Source: Cyclobacteriaceae bacterium (GTDB lineage: Bacteria; Bacteroidota; Bacteroidia; Cytophagales; Cyclobacteriaceae). Taken from it: a DNA stretch of 64,000 bases. The stretch spans positions 53,197 through 117,196 of the forward strand of contig JAGQYI010000063.1 in the NCBI GenBank assembly GCA_020436165.1. The letters run 5' to 3'. The notes beneath the pieces were generated by a model that saw nothing but the letters and a program-made list of their open reading frames with translations, had not been told where the DNA came from and made no database searches. A program made the position numbers and the translations under genes. This document shows, piece after piece, positions 25,885 to 35,026 of the stretch. Position 1 is the first letter of the stretch; each line of letters opens with the position of its first letter.

Positions 25885-27283
25885 ATTTGTCATTCGTCAT
25901 TAAATAATCCACAATATCCTGCAACTCCTCTTTGGTAAGAGACCCTCCGTAGGCAGGCATATTTTCAGCCCCATTCACAATTCGGATAATGATTTGATCT
26001 TCGGTTAGCCTTTTCTGTACATTGGTTAATTCCGGCCCGCGTATGCCTCCATGCCCATTTATTTTATGACAGTAAAGGCAACCAACGGTATTGAAAAGTT
26101 CAACTCCTTTTTTCTCACTAGCGGTAAACTCACCTACGGTTTTGGTAGTTGGTAAAGGCTTAGCGTCAAAATGTGGAGACCAGGGTTCTTTGTAACCCAT
26201 GTACCATAATGAACTGATCGACAGAATCACGAAAATCACTCCCGCTATTGCCCAGGGCCTTTTTAGAGGACTTCGTTCCCCTTTGTTGGAAATGAAGGGT
26301 AACGCAAATATTAGTGCTCCTCCTATCAATGGACCAAATGCTATTACATAGGATTCGATTTGGCGAGGCATCAACGCGAAAAGGGCAAATATCCAGCTAA
26401 AGTACCAGTCGGGGCTGGGGTTTACATTTACATTGGTTAAGTCGGGCTTAGAAGTAAGGGCAGGGGCTCCAATAAACCATGCCAATGAAACAATTATTAT
26501 GAAAACCAGAGCACTGAAAACAGCATCGCGCCAAATGGCATCCGGGAAAAAGGGAACTCCCTTTTTTGCAAGCATGTCTTCATACCACTTTCGGTAGGTT
26601 TTAGGATCAACCAAACGCCCCGGTTTAGGTGGTTCTGAGATACCATTTCTGAAAACAAGGTACAAGTGGTAACCAACCACCATAAAAATGATGGCTGGGA
26701 ACAGGAAAACGTGCATGGCAAAAAAGCGGCTAAGTGTTTCCCCGCCAATATTGGTGCCTCCCAATAAGAAATAGGCAATCCAATTGCCAATAAAAGGAAT
26801 ACGGCCCATTTGCTCTGCAGCAACTATGGCCGACCAAACGCCATTATTATCCCAGCGCAGTAACTGACCTGTAAACGCCATAACTATGGTTACCGCCAGC
26901 AGGATAATGCCCGAAATCCAGCTCATCTCCCTTGGGTATTTATAGGCTGCGTTAAGGTAAACACGAATCATGTGTAAGCCCATTAGCAGCATCATACCGG
27001 AGGCACCCCAGTTATGAAGACCGCGTATGAAACTTCCCAGAAAGGCCTGGTTTTGGATGTATTGCAACGACTCATAGGCCACCTGAGCCGAAGGTTGGTA
27101 CATGAAGCTTAGTGCAACTCCTGTTACCACCTGTATAACCAGGCAGAATAAAGTTGCACTGCCCCAAACATAATTCCATGTGGCATCGGGCGGTACCAGG
27201 TGAGTGGTTAGCGGTTTGGCAAGCTCACTGAAACCTCCCCGGTCGTCAATCCAATTCCATATTTTTGACAAGACCTTTCTCAT
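25883..27283 (-). CDS. Cytochrome b (b6-type) with fused C-terminal cytochrome c domain
   Basis: A 466-residue quinol oxidase-side subunit of a bc complex. Haem b ligands are His90/His104 and His191/His206; the 14-residue spacing of the second pair is the b6 pattern. The Qo motif is PDWY (291-294), usual in menaquinol oxidisers. The subunit-IV-like part follows (255-365) and a mono-haem cytochrome c domain closes it (CLYCH, Cys402, Cys405, His406; distal Met probably in ENMPAY). It overlaps the Rieske gene by 4 nt and is last in the operon. Confidence 0.93.
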   Translation of the reverse strand: MRKVLSKIWNWIDDRGGFSELAKPLTTHLVPPDATWNYVWGSATLFCLVIQVVTGVALSFMYQPSAQVAYESLQYIQNQAFLGSFIRGLHNWGASGMMLLMGLHMIRVYLNAAYKYPREMSWISGIILLAVTIVMAFTGQLLRWDNNGVWSAIVAAEQMGRIPFIGNWIAYFLLGGTNIGGETLSRFFAMHVFLFPAIIFMVVGYHLYLVFRNGISEPPKPGRLVDPKTYRKWYEDMLAKKGVPFFPDAIWRDAVFSALVFIIIVSLAWFIGAPALTSKPDLTNVNVNPSPDWYFSWIFALFALMPRQIESYVIAFGPLIGGALIFALPFISNKGERSPLKRPWAIAGVIFVILSISSLWYMGYKEPWSPHFDAKPLPTTKTVGEFTASEKKGVELFNTVGCLYCHKINGHGGIRGPELTNVQKRLTEDQIIIRIVNGAENMPAYGGSLTKEELQDIVDYLMTNDK

Positions 27284-27816
27284 GCTCTCATATTTGTTAT
27301 TGGAATAGGTGCGGTTTTGATCTCCACATTGTTGCCAACTACCCGAATAGGGTATTTGAACAACCCACGCGGAGGTGGCCCTGAAGCACGCGAACCATCT
27401 TTATAATAAACACCCCCATGACAAGGACACAGGAACAACTCCGACTCTTCAACCCAACGCACGGGGCAGCCCAGGTGTGCACAGTTTATAGAAAATGCAG
27501 TGAATGTATCGCCCTGCTCTCTTCGCACATAGGCAGCTGTTTGTGAAATCTCAGTACTCCATTTATAAGGAGAGGTATCTTTAAACGAAACCATTTTGGT
27601 TTTATCTACTTCAAAGTCTTCCAAAGAACCAACTTTTCTCCATCGGGGTGTTTTCTTTCTGAGAACAGGATCCAGCATGGAAGTTATAACCGGTACCGCC
27701 AGCACAGCCGCTACAAACGACCCTACTCCCAAGGTGATCTTAGACAAGAATTTTCTCCTGTTTTCCCCTTCTCTACTCGTGTTTTGCAATGCTGTTTGTT
27801 CTTTATCAGAATCCAT
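27280..27816 (-). CDS. Rieske [2Fe-2S] protein of the bc complex
   Basis: A 178-residue protein with an N-terminal twin-Arg-like anchor (NRRKFLSKITLG, then a membrane segment at 27-48) and a C-terminal Rieske domain. Cluster ligands are Cys112 and His114 in CAHLGC and Cys130 and His133 in CPCHGG, with the supporting disulfide Cys117-Cys132. It accepts electrons at the Qo site of the neighbouring cytochrome b. Confidence 0.95.
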   Translation of the reverse strand: MDSDKEQTALQNTSREGENRRKFLSKITLGVGSFVAAVLAVPVITSMLDPVLRKKTPRWRKVGSLEDFEVDKTKMVSFKDTSPYKWSTEISQTAAYVRREQGDTFTAFSINCAHLGCPVRWVEESELFLCPCHGGVYYKDGSRASGPPPRGLFKYPIRVVGNNVEIKTAPIPITNMRA

Positions 27817-27824
27817 AGTATCTG

Positions 27825-28025
27825 TTATTTGGGTAATTCCTTATATATCTCTTTTATCCACCCTGTTAAGGATATGGAAAACACGATCAGGCCTATTCCG
27901 GTAATAAACCAGGTTGTTAAGATGCCCCAGAAAAGCAACACCACACTAAATGCCAAAAAGAAGGGCCAATAGGTGGGTGGTGGTAGTTCTTCGGGTTGTG
28001 CTTTAATGCGTTTTTCTTCTTCCAT
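27825..28025 (-). CDS. Small membrane subunit, probable cytochrome c oxidase subunit IV-like
   Basis: A 66-residue protein with a charged N-terminus, the PPPTYWPF motif, and two membrane segments (about 22-40 and 41-58). Similar tiny proteins occur in caa3/aa3 oxidase operons of several phyla. The position between ctaG and the Rieske gene supports an accessory respiratory role; the exact partner is not provable from sequence. Confidence 0.7.
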   Translation of the reverse strand: MEEEKRIKAQPEELPPPTYWPFFLAFSVVLLFWGILTTWFITGIGLIVFSISLTGWIKEIYKELPK

Positions 28026-28040
28026 TTTAACGATTGTTAA

Positions 28041-28907
28041 TTACACCGTAAAGTGCTCAGTAGTTTTTTTCGATGTGGCAGGAGCCGCATTGTACCAGCT
28101 CAATAGTATTTCAACTGCAGATATCACATATATAATACACCCTGGAACCCACATGAGCATGCCGGCCAATTCCTGGTCGGTTCGCAAGCTCATTGGCAAT
28201 GGGCTCAATACAGTATCAAAAACAGGAACAGCTTCGATGTTTGGGGCTGATGTTGCAGAAAAGGCAACGTATAAACCCAATACTGTACACACCAAACAAG
28301 CTGTAAATAAATAGGCAACAGCTTGAACCGGCTTCAATCTTTTTTCAGGCATAGGATGAAATACGGGTAATAAGCCTATAATTCCTACTACCAAAAGAAT
28401 GCTGAAAATCAGTCCATTGGGAACATGTGTAACCCAGCTATTTGATTGCAATGAAAGACCGCAGATAGCATGGCCTAATTGCGCAGACAGTTTCCCTGCA
28501 CTTAAGAAATGCCCTCCCCACATAACAGCCGACATCAAAATCCAGGTGGCTATAAAGTAATTGGTGTTTTTTATGCCCATCGTTTCACCGGGCAGCCAGT
28601 TGTACAGAGAACCTAGCCTCTTTTCATTTGCTGCCCTTGAAGGAAATGCCCTGAGCAGAAAAATAGGTGCCACCATAAGCAACACAATTTGCTTTAGCAT
28701 GGTAATGCTATGCAGGCCAAAGGAGGTGAGGCTTCCAATTGGCGACCCCAGTGCCATATAGATGAGTGAGAGCGCCAGCAACATAAACACCTTCTGCGAT
28801 GTGTTTGTCTTGAAGAACAACAAATAACCTGCAAAAACCAGAATGGTAACGATCAATCCGATGATTGACCAATTGGCAGGATCTAAAAAATAGATTGTAA
28901 AGCTCAT
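28041..28907 (-). CDS. ctaG: Cytochrome c oxidase assembly protein, CtaG of caa3 type
   Basis: A 288-residue membrane protein with about seven segments, of the caa3_CtaG family (unrelated to the Cox11-type CtaG). Conserved histidines occur at GLHSITML, WGGHFLSAGKL and LGHAICGL. It helps form the CuA or haem-copper centres of the oxidase encoded just upstream. It overlaps the subunit III gene by 4 nt. Confidence 0.87.
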   Translation of the reverse strand: MSFTIYFLDPANWSIIGLIVTILVFAGYLLFFKTNTSQKVFMLLALSLIYMALGSPIGSLTSFGLHSITMLKQIVLLMVAPIFLLRAFPSRAANEKRLGSLYNWLPGETMGIKNTNYFIATWILMSAVMWGGHFLSAGKLSAQLGHAICGLSLQSNSWVTHVPNGLIFSILLVVGIIGLLPVFHPMPEKRLKPVQAVAYLFTACLVCTVLGLYVAFSATSAPNIEAVPVFDTVLSPLPMSLRTDQELAGMLMWVPGCIIYVISAVEILLSWYNAAPATSKKTTEHFTV

Positions 28908-29455
28908 AATAGTGGGGTTATATAGACAAAGAAGAAAACAAATAACCAGACAATATCAACGAAATGCCAGTACACATCCACACCGCCTATGCCGGCTTTG
29001 GTCACGTTTCTGTAGTTTCCAAAAGAAATACCGTAAAGAATGCTTAACGCAATAAGCCCTAGAATAACGTGTAAGCCATGAAAGCCGGTGAGTGTGAAAA
29101 AGCTGGCACCAAAAACATCTTTGTTTAAAGTAATTTGCTCCTGGTAGAGGCCAACATACTCTGTAGCCTGCCCCACCATAAAAACTATTCCCAGCAAAAT
29201 GGTCAGGCCCATAAATAATTTATACTGGCCAATTCGATTATTAAAAAGAGCCTTTTTACTGTAAATAAGAGTGAAGCTGCTGGCAATTAAGAATATAGTA
29301 AAAATACCGGTTCTACCTGCATCCAGATACTTGGCAACAGTATCTGTAGCATCTGAAAAATTGCGATAGTACACATAACCGATGATCAAAGCAATAAAGA
29401 AGAATGCCTCGGAAGCTATAATAAAATACGCCAGTAATGTTCCTTTGTCTTTCAT
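28904..29455 (-). CDS. ctaE: Cytochrome c oxidase subunit III
   Basis: A 183-residue five-segment protein. The family motif TGFHGLHVILGL (about 125-136) and a C-terminal VYWHFVDIVWLFVF are typical of heme-copper oxidase subunit III. The short form lacking the first two helices is usual in caa3 operons. It overlaps the subunit I gene by one base. Confidence 0.95.
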   Translation of the reverse strand: MKDKGTLLAYFIIASEAFFFIALIIGYVYYRNFSDATDTVAKYLDAGRTGIFTIFLIASSFTLIYSKKALFNNRIGQYKLFMGLTILLGIVFMVGQATEYVGLYQEQITLNKDVFGASFFTLTGFHGLHVILGLIALSILYGISFGNYRNVTKAGIGGVDVYWHFVDIVWLFVFFFVYITPLL

Positions 29456-31110
29456 CAGTTAAGTCTTTTATCCGGTTTATCAGGATGTTTCAAGTCCCAT
29501 AATGGCCTACGGCTATATACTCGTGGTATTTCTCCAAAATTCTTGAGATCTGGTGGTGATGGTGTATGCCATTCCAGCGTCCAGGCGTCCCAGGGGTCTT
29601 CGGGGGCAGACCGGGGTTTTTTAAGCGTTGTGTATAAATTCCAAAATAAAATTACCATTCCTGCAAACATAAATACGGCTCCAATGGATGAAAGCACATT
29701 CATCAATTCCCAGTTTGGCAGGTCGGGGTAGGTATAAATGCGCCTTGGCATCCCGATAATTCCAAGAATATGCTGAATTAAGAATGTTAAGTTGAAACCA
29801 ATAACAAAAAGCCAGAAATGCCATTTGCCAAGTTTGGCTGAAAGCATTCTTCCGCTCATTTTAGGGAACCAGTAATAAAGGCCGGCAAAAATGCTAAAGA
29901 TCACACCACCAACAAAAACATAATGCAAGTGGGCCACCAGGTAGTAGGTATCTGTCAATTGCCAGTCTATTGGTACAATAGCAAAGGATACACCGCTTAA
30001 GCCACCGATCGTAAAATCGATCAGAAATGCTACTACAAATAACATGGGTACGGTTAGCTGAATGCTTCCTTTGTACATGGTGCCTATCCAGTTTATAACT
30101 TTAAGGCCTGTGGGAATACCGATAAGCATACTGCTTATCGCAAAAAAGCTATTTACCGTGTTGGAATACCCCACAGCAAACATGTGGTGTAGCCAAACAC
30201 TGTATGCAAGCAGTGCAATTGCAATAGATGAAACGGCTACGAATTTGTATCCGAAAATTGGTTTTCTTGAAAACACTGGTACTACTTCTGAAATAATTCC
30301 AAAAGCAGGCAACGCCATTATGTACACTTCGGGGTGGCCAAATGCCCAGAAGAAATGCTGCCAAAGTATAGCAGACCCACCTGAGGAAGGTATGAAGAAA
30401 TGCGCATCAAACTGCCTGTCGATCAACAGCATGAAAAGCCCTGCATTTAAAAGTGGGAAGGCTGCCAGGATTAAAAAACCATTGATAAATACCATCCACA
30501 CAAACAGGGGCACCATGTTAAGTTTTATATCAGGTGAGCGCAGGGTAAGGGTAGTAGTTATAAAGTTGAGGGCGGCACTTATACTTCCGATCCCGGTTAA
30601 AATCAAACCAATTATGTAGTAATCAACCCCAGGAGCAGATGAATAGTTGTTCTCACTTAACGGAACATAATTGAACCATCCTGCATTGGGTGCACCTCCC
30701 GCAAAAAAGCTAAAGTACATCAGAAAGCCACCCATCAAGGTTATCCAAAAACCAAAAGCGTTCAATCTTGGAAAAGCCATCTCATTTGCCCCTATCATTA
30801 AAGGCAAAAAATAAGTGGCAAAACCAACCAGTGCCGGCATGGCTACAAGGAATATCATTGTAATGCCGTGCATGGTAAAGATCTGGTTGTACAGTTCGGG
30901 GGAGATGAGCGTATTCTCGGGAATGGCCAATTGAGCACGTATAAGCATGGCTTCCAATCCACCAACAACAAAGAAAAATAGAGCAAGCCATAAATACATA
31001 ATGCCTATTTGCTTGTGGTCAACCGAAGCAATCCATAGCAGCTTGCCCTGCCCTGTTTTTAAGGAAGGGAGTTGTTCACTGTCTTCAGGTATGTTTATGA
31101 ATAGGCTCAT
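29455..31110 (-). CDS. ctaD: Cytochrome c oxidase subunit I
   Basis: A 551-residue heme-copper oxidase core with twelve segments. Low-spin haem ligands lie in FTMHGITMIFL and HLHYVFVGG. CuB and the cross-linked Tyr are in GHPEVYIMALPAFG, and the His pair in WLHHMFAVG. The tyrosine and channel residues mark it as A-type. It reduces oxygen to water and pumps protons. It overlaps subunit II by 4 nt. Confidence 0.97.
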   Translation of the reverse strand: MSLFINIPEDSEQLPSLKTGQGKLLWIASVDHKQIGIMYLWLALFFFVVGGLEAMLIRAQLAIPENTLISPELYNQIFTMHGITMIFLVAMPALVGFATYFLPLMIGANEMAFPRLNAFGFWITLMGGFLMYFSFFAGGAPNAGWFNYVPLSENNYSSAPGVDYYIIGLILTGIGSISAALNFITTTLTLRSPDIKLNMVPLFVWMVFINGFLILAAFPLLNAGLFMLLIDRQFDAHFFIPSSGGSAILWQHFFWAFGHPEVYIMALPAFGIISEVVPVFSRKPIFGYKFVAVSSIAIALLAYSVWLHHMFAVGYSNTVNSFFAISSMLIGIPTGLKVINWIGTMYKGSIQLTVPMLFVVAFLIDFTIGGLSGVSFAIVPIDWQLTDTYYLVAHLHYVFVGGVIFSIFAGLYYWFPKMSGRMLSAKLGKWHFWLFVIGFNLTFLIQHILGIIGMPRRIYTYPDLPNWELMNVLSSIGAVFMFAGMVILFWNLYTTLKKPRSAPEDPWDAWTLEWHTPSPPDLKNFGEIPRVYSRRPLWDLKHPDKPDKRLN

Positions 31111-32018
31111 TTAAGATTATTTATATATTCAACCAACGCATCCACTTCCTGATCGGAAAAAATAAAGTTGGGCATTTTTGCACCGGGTTTCACATTTTGA
31201 GGATCGTGCAGCCAGGCTCTCAGATTCTCCTCGTTGTTAACCTTTAAATCTCCCAGAAAATGTTTTCGACTGGCAAAATGTGTCAGGTTGGGTCCAACTT
31301 TCATGGTAAAAGGAGTACCATTAATAGCATGACAATTCGTGCAGGTCTTTTCTTCAAACAGTTTTTCTCCTTTCTTAAACAAAGGATCATCCAGTTGAGC
31401 CACAGGCTCAAGTTGTTGTTGGCTCCAGGAATTAAATGCACGTTCTTCATCAGCAATTACCCTAATGCGCATTCCTGCATGCTGGGCACCACAGAACTCA
31501 CTGCATGTTCCCAGGTACTCTCCTGGTTTGTCGGCATATAACCACACATAGTTGGTAATGCCGGGGATCATGTCCATTTTCCTTCCTAATTGAGCCACCC
31601 ACCAGCTATGGATCACATCGTCTGAGTTCAGTTGTACAAGCACTTTTTTCCCCACGGGTATGTGGATTTCATTGGCCGTAATCACACCGGTTTCGGGATA
31701 CTGCGCCTCCCACCACCATTGATGCCCAATGATCTGAACAAAAGGTTCAGGATTATCGGGGATGTCCTGCACTTTTCGCATGGTATCGATGGTGAGGTAT
31801 GTAAAAATGCCTGTTATTAAAATAGCAACTGCAGTCAATGAATATTCCAGTTTTTCATTGCCGTGAATTTGCTCAGGTTCTTCGGCTGTTTGCTTTCTTC
31901 GGTATTTGAATAAATAATAAAAAACAAAAAACACGACCAACAAAAAGATAATACCTGCAACTACTAAAAAGTAGATAAAAAGCTTATCGATTAGTTCTAC
32001 GTTGGTTGTTTGGAACAT
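31107..32018 (-). CDS. ctaC: Cytochrome c oxidase subunit II with C-terminal cytochrome c (caa3)
   Basis: A 303-residue protein: two N-terminal membrane helices (13-38, 60-80), a cupredoxin CuA domain with His137, Cys172, Cys176, His180 and Met183 (CSEFCGAQHAGM), and a cytochrome c domain (CTNCH, 226-230; distal Met in GAKMPNF). The fused haem lets it take electrons straight from the cytochrome c domain on the neighbouring cytochrome b. There is no cleavable lipobox. It is first in a seven-gene operon. Confidence 0.96.
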   Translation of the reverse strand: MFQTTNVELIDKLFIYFLVVAGIIFLLVVFFVFYYLFKYRRKQTAEEPEQIHGNEKLEYSLTAVAILITGIFTYLTIDTMRKVQDIPDNPEPFVQIIGHQWWWEAQYPETGVITANEIHIPVGKKVLVQLNSDDVIHSWWVAQLGRKMDMIPGITNYVWLYADKPGEYLGTCSEFCGAQHAGMRIRVIADEERAFNSWSQQQLEPVAQLDDPLFKKGEKLFEEKTCTNCHAINGTPFTMKVGPNLTHFASRKHFLGDLKVNNEENLRAWLHDPQNVKPGAKMPNFIFSDQEVDALVEYINNLK

Positions 32019-32083
32019 GTATTTTTACTTGTTAACTAGTTAGGAGCTTTTAGGTTTACAGTTAGACTTTTTTTGCATTTGGG

Positions 32084-32110
32084 TTACATTTTCTCCCAAT
32101 CAAAATGTAA
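32084..32110. promoter_or_regulatory. Perfect 9-bp inverted repeat upstream of the caa3/bc operon
   Basis: TTACATTTT (32084-32092) and AAAATGTAA (32102-32110) are perfect inverted arms with a 9-nt spacer, 66 nt upstream of the ctaC start. It could be an operator or an mRNA leader hairpin; it lacks a T-run. Confidence 0.4.
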
Positions 32111-32134
32111 AAGTTGAATCGGTAGCAAAAAAAT

Positions 32135-32152
32135 AAAGCAAACGTTTGCTTT
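32135..32152. promoter_or_regulatory. Perfect 18-bp palindrome with LacI/PurR-like core
   Basis: AAAGCAAACGTTTGCTTT is a perfect palindrome. Its core GCAAACGTTTGC equals the classical PurR/LacI-family operator core. It lies 117 nt upstream of the ctaC start. No LacI-family gene is in the window, so the regulator is unknown. Confidence 0.5.
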
Positions 32153-32174
32153 CAATGTTAAATTAACATCAGAT

Positions 32175-32194
32175 AAATTGAAAATCATCAATTT
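32175..32194. promoter_or_regulatory. Perfect 7-bp inverted repeat
   Basis: AAATTGA (32175-32181) and TCAATTT (32188-32194) with a 6-nt spacer. It is the third palindrome in the 227-nt gap between the oxidase operon and the M23 peptidase gene, and it could influence only the oxidase operon because the M23 gene ends here. Confidence 0.3.
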
Positions 32195-32245
32195 CCGATC
32201 AAAAAATCACGTATAAATCGGTAATAACCTACTTATGCCCTCTTT

Positions 32246-33538
32246 TTATTTATTTCCTCCTAAAGAAACAGCAGAAGTTTCAGGGTAGGCTATGTTATTC
32301 AGTTCTTTTTTCATGCTTGAGGCTACAGCTTTAAAGTCCTCCATTTTTTCAGTCTTTATTGGTTCAGCTGCAGGAATTTGTACTTTAAGTGCATCCACCT
32401 GGTAACCGCCTTTCCAGAAACGGAAACATACATGATCCCCGGTGGCCAGGCCGGTGCTGCCCACAAACCCAATGGTTTGGCCCTGCTTCACATGAACTCC
32501 CGGACGCATGCCGGAGGCAATCTTGGACATGTGCAGGTATTGCGTACTATACATAGAATTATGCTTAATCTTCACATAATTACCGTTGTACTTGGAGTAA
32601 CGTGCTTCAACCACAACCCCATCACCAACTGTACGAATAGAGGTGCCTTTGGGGGCGGCAAAGTCAGTCCCCAAATGTGCTTTGTAGCGCTTTTGAACAG
32701 GATGATAACGTTTGCCTGAATAACGGGAGCTAATTCTGCTAAACTTAACAGGGTATTTTAAGAAGGCTTTTCGAAGGCTATTGCCTTCGTCATCAAAATA
32801 ATCAATTCCTGTGCCCTGGTTGTAGTAGTAGGCATAGTATTCATGCCCATCGTGTTCGAATACCGCTGCTTTAATATCGCCAATACCTATTTGTTTTCCA
32901 TCGGCCAGTTCTTCGTCATAAATCACCTTGAACCTGTCACCAGGATAGAGCCTAAAGAAATCGATTTGCCAGGCAAATACATCAGCCAGGTCGTTGGTAA
33001 GAATAGGTGAAAGCCCCATTTCTTCCATGGTTACAGCCAGTGAGTTTTGAATAACCCCTGTAGCTGTCTTTTCCTGGAGCACAACTTTTTTAGAACCTGT
33101 TTCAACAAAAGCGCTGTCTTCCAGGTGGAAGATAACAAAGTCGACATCATTGGGATAATATACCATGGCTTTGGCAGTGAGCAGGCTATCGTTGTAGCAC
33201 ACCAGATCGTAAGGTTTGTGCACCCCCATTTTACGCAGGTCAAAAACGCCTTTAGCCCTAATGGTTAGATCATGGATGGTTTCGTTAGAGATATTATGGG
33301 AAGTAAGAATATCTGATAGGTATTGGTTTTGTTTAATAGTGTTGTGGAGTACCTCCATGGAATCGATCAGGATTCCATGTAAAAAGGTAGGCTCAGGAAC
33401 TGCTTGCAGGGTGTCGGTTGGCTGCAACGCAACCTCTTCCTGTTCTGTTGCAAAGTCTCCTTTTGTAGGAACAAAAAGGAACACAGCAGCCGCAATTAGT
33501 ACCACTAAAACACCGCCTAACCAATAGTATATTTTCAT
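32246..33538 (-). CDS. M23-family peptidoglycan endopeptidase with His-x-Cys variant site
   Basis: A 430-residue membrane-anchored (residues 5-23) or exported cell-wall hydrolase. An N-terminal region carries a LysM/OapA-like segment (60-200) and a C-terminal LytM domain follows. Zinc ligands His288 and Asp292 (AHLGTDFAAP) and the catalytic-side His336 (QYLHMSK) are present. The usual HxH is HVC: His369 and Cys371, so Cys replaces the third zinc ligand. I checked the codon (TGT, complement 32426-32428). Cys can bind zinc, so activity is possible. It is followed by no co-directional partner. Confidence 0.87.
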   Translation of the reverse strand: MKIYYWLGGVLVVLIAAAVFLFVPTKGDFATEQEEVALQPTDTLQAVPEPTFLHGILIDSMEVLHNTIKQNQYLSDILTSHNISNETIHDLTIRAKGVFDLRKMGVHKPYDLVCYNDSLLTAKAMVYYPNDVDFVIFHLEDSAFVETGSKKVVLQEKTATGVIQNSLAVTMEEMGLSPILTNDLADVFAWQIDFFRLYPGDRFKVIYDEELADGKQIGIGDIKAAVFEHDGHEYYAYYYNQGTGIDYFDDEGNSLRKAFLKYPVKFSRISSRYSGKRYHPVQKRYKAHLGTDFAAPKGTSIRTVGDGVVVEARYSKYNGNYVKIKHNSMYSTQYLHMSKIASGMRPGVHVKQGQTIGFVGSTGLATGDHVCFRFWKGGYQVDALKVQIPAAEPIKTEKMEDFKAVASSMKKELNNIAYPETSAVSLGGNK

Positions 33539-33571
33539 AATTCAGTTATTAACCATACACCGAAACAGGCA

Positions 33572-34972
33572 TCATATTTCCGTTTCTTTCCAGTTTCCTC
33601 GCTTAAAAATCGCAACAAATATAATAGCAGCCAAAGATATTGAACCCAATATCGTAATAAACACACCTTCGGCTCCCAAATTTAATGTAACGGAAAGTAG
33701 ATAAGCTACGGGTATCTGAAATACCCAGTAGGCAAAGAAATTGATCTTTGTAGGCGTTCGGGTGTCTCCCGCTCCGTTAAACGCCTGGCTTACCACCATG
33801 CCATAGGAAAAGAAAACGTAACTAGCCGTAACATATTTTAATGACTGAACGCCTGTTTTGAGCACTTCGCCTTCTGCATTGAAGAACGAAACTACCGGAG
33901 AAGCAAAAACCCAGAGCACAATGGATACAATAAGCATGAAAACCAGGTTGTATTGAGCGCTTAGCCAAACCGAGCGCTCGGCACGATCGGGGTTTTTGGC
34001 ACCCAGGTTTTGACCCACCAACGTGGCAGCTGCATTTGAAAGCCCCCAAGAGGGGAGGATGGTGAACATAATTATTCTGAAACTTATGGTGTAACCGGCT
34101 ACTACATCGCTTCCAAATATGGCAATGATCCGCACCAGGAAGATCCAGCTGGCTGTACCAATTAAATACTGGCCAATTCCACCCAATGAAACTTTTATGA
34201 GTTTAAAAATAAGAGTGGGTTTAAATACCAGGTTTTGCCTCTTAATACGCACTACACTTCCTTTATTGAATAGGTGGTAAAGCTGATACACCACACCGGT
34301 GCCTCTTCCAATGGTGGTAGCAATGGCAGCACCTTCTACCCCCATGGAGGGTATGGGCCCCAGCCCATGAATTAAAATGGGATCAAGAATAATGTTAATG
34401 CCATTTGCTAGCCAAAGTGTTCTCATGGCCAGCGAAGCATCTCCTGCTCCACGAAAGACTGCATTGATGAGGAAAAGCAACATAATGGTTACATTACCCC
34501 CAAACATCCAGCGGGTATAGTTTTTGCCTTGTGCAATAAGCTCTGCACTGCCACCCATGGCTTTCAGAATGTCAGTCGCAAAAAAGAAACCGGCAAGCCC
34601 CAAAACGAGTGAAACACTCAATCCAAGTACAATAGATTGCCAGGCAGCATCAGCGGCATCGCTTGGTTTTTCTTCGCCAATCCTACGCGCCACCATGGCC
34701 GCAGCCGCCATGCTTATACCAATGGCAATGGCAAAAACCACCATTATAACCGATTCGGTTAAGCCGATAGTGGCCACCGCATCCATGCTTACCTTGGAAA
34801 CAAAGTAGATGTCCACCACAGCAAACAGCGACTCCATTACCATTTCCAGCACCATGGGCACGGCCAGCATGAAGATGGCCCTGTTGAGCGAACCGGAAGT
34901 AAAATTATGCTCCTTGCCTGTTATGGCTGTTTTAAGGTCATCAAAGAATTTTTTGAATGCAGACTTTGGCAT
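33572..34972 (-). CDS. MATE-family efflux transporter
   Basis: A 466-residue cation-coupled multidrug exporter with twelve segments in two homologous halves. NRAIFMLAVPMVLEMVMESLF at the start and the GAGDTRTPT motif (about residue 400) and its first-half counterpart GAGDASLAM (about 180) are family signatures. Substrate unknown. It lies 33 nt upstream of the M23 gene on the same strand. Confidence 0.93.
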   Translation of the reverse strand: MPKSAFKKFFDDLKTAITGKEHNFTSGSLNRAIFMLAVPMVLEMVMESLFAVVDIYFVSKVSMDAVATIGLTESVIMVVFAIAIGISMAAAAMVARRIGEEKPSDAADAAWQSIVLGLSVSLVLGLAGFFFATDILKAMGGSAELIAQGKNYTRWMFGGNVTIMLLFLINAVFRGAGDASLAMRTLWLANGINIILDPILIHGLGPIPSMGVEGAAIATTIGRGTGVVYQLYHLFNKGSVVRIKRQNLVFKPTLIFKLIKVSLGGIGQYLIGTASWIFLVRIIAIFGSDVVAGYTISFRIIMFTILPSWGLSNAAATLVGQNLGAKNPDRAERSVWLSAQYNLVFMLIVSIVLWVFASPVVSFFNAEGEVLKTGVQSLKYVTASYVFFSYGMVVSQAFNGAGDTRTPTKINFFAYWVFQIPVAYLLSVTLNLGAEGVFITILGSISLAAIIFVAIFKRGNWKETEI

Positions 34973-35026
34973 GTAAAGACCTGTGGTTTTGGTTTTTAGC
35001 CCACAATAATAGGTAAATAGATCGGT

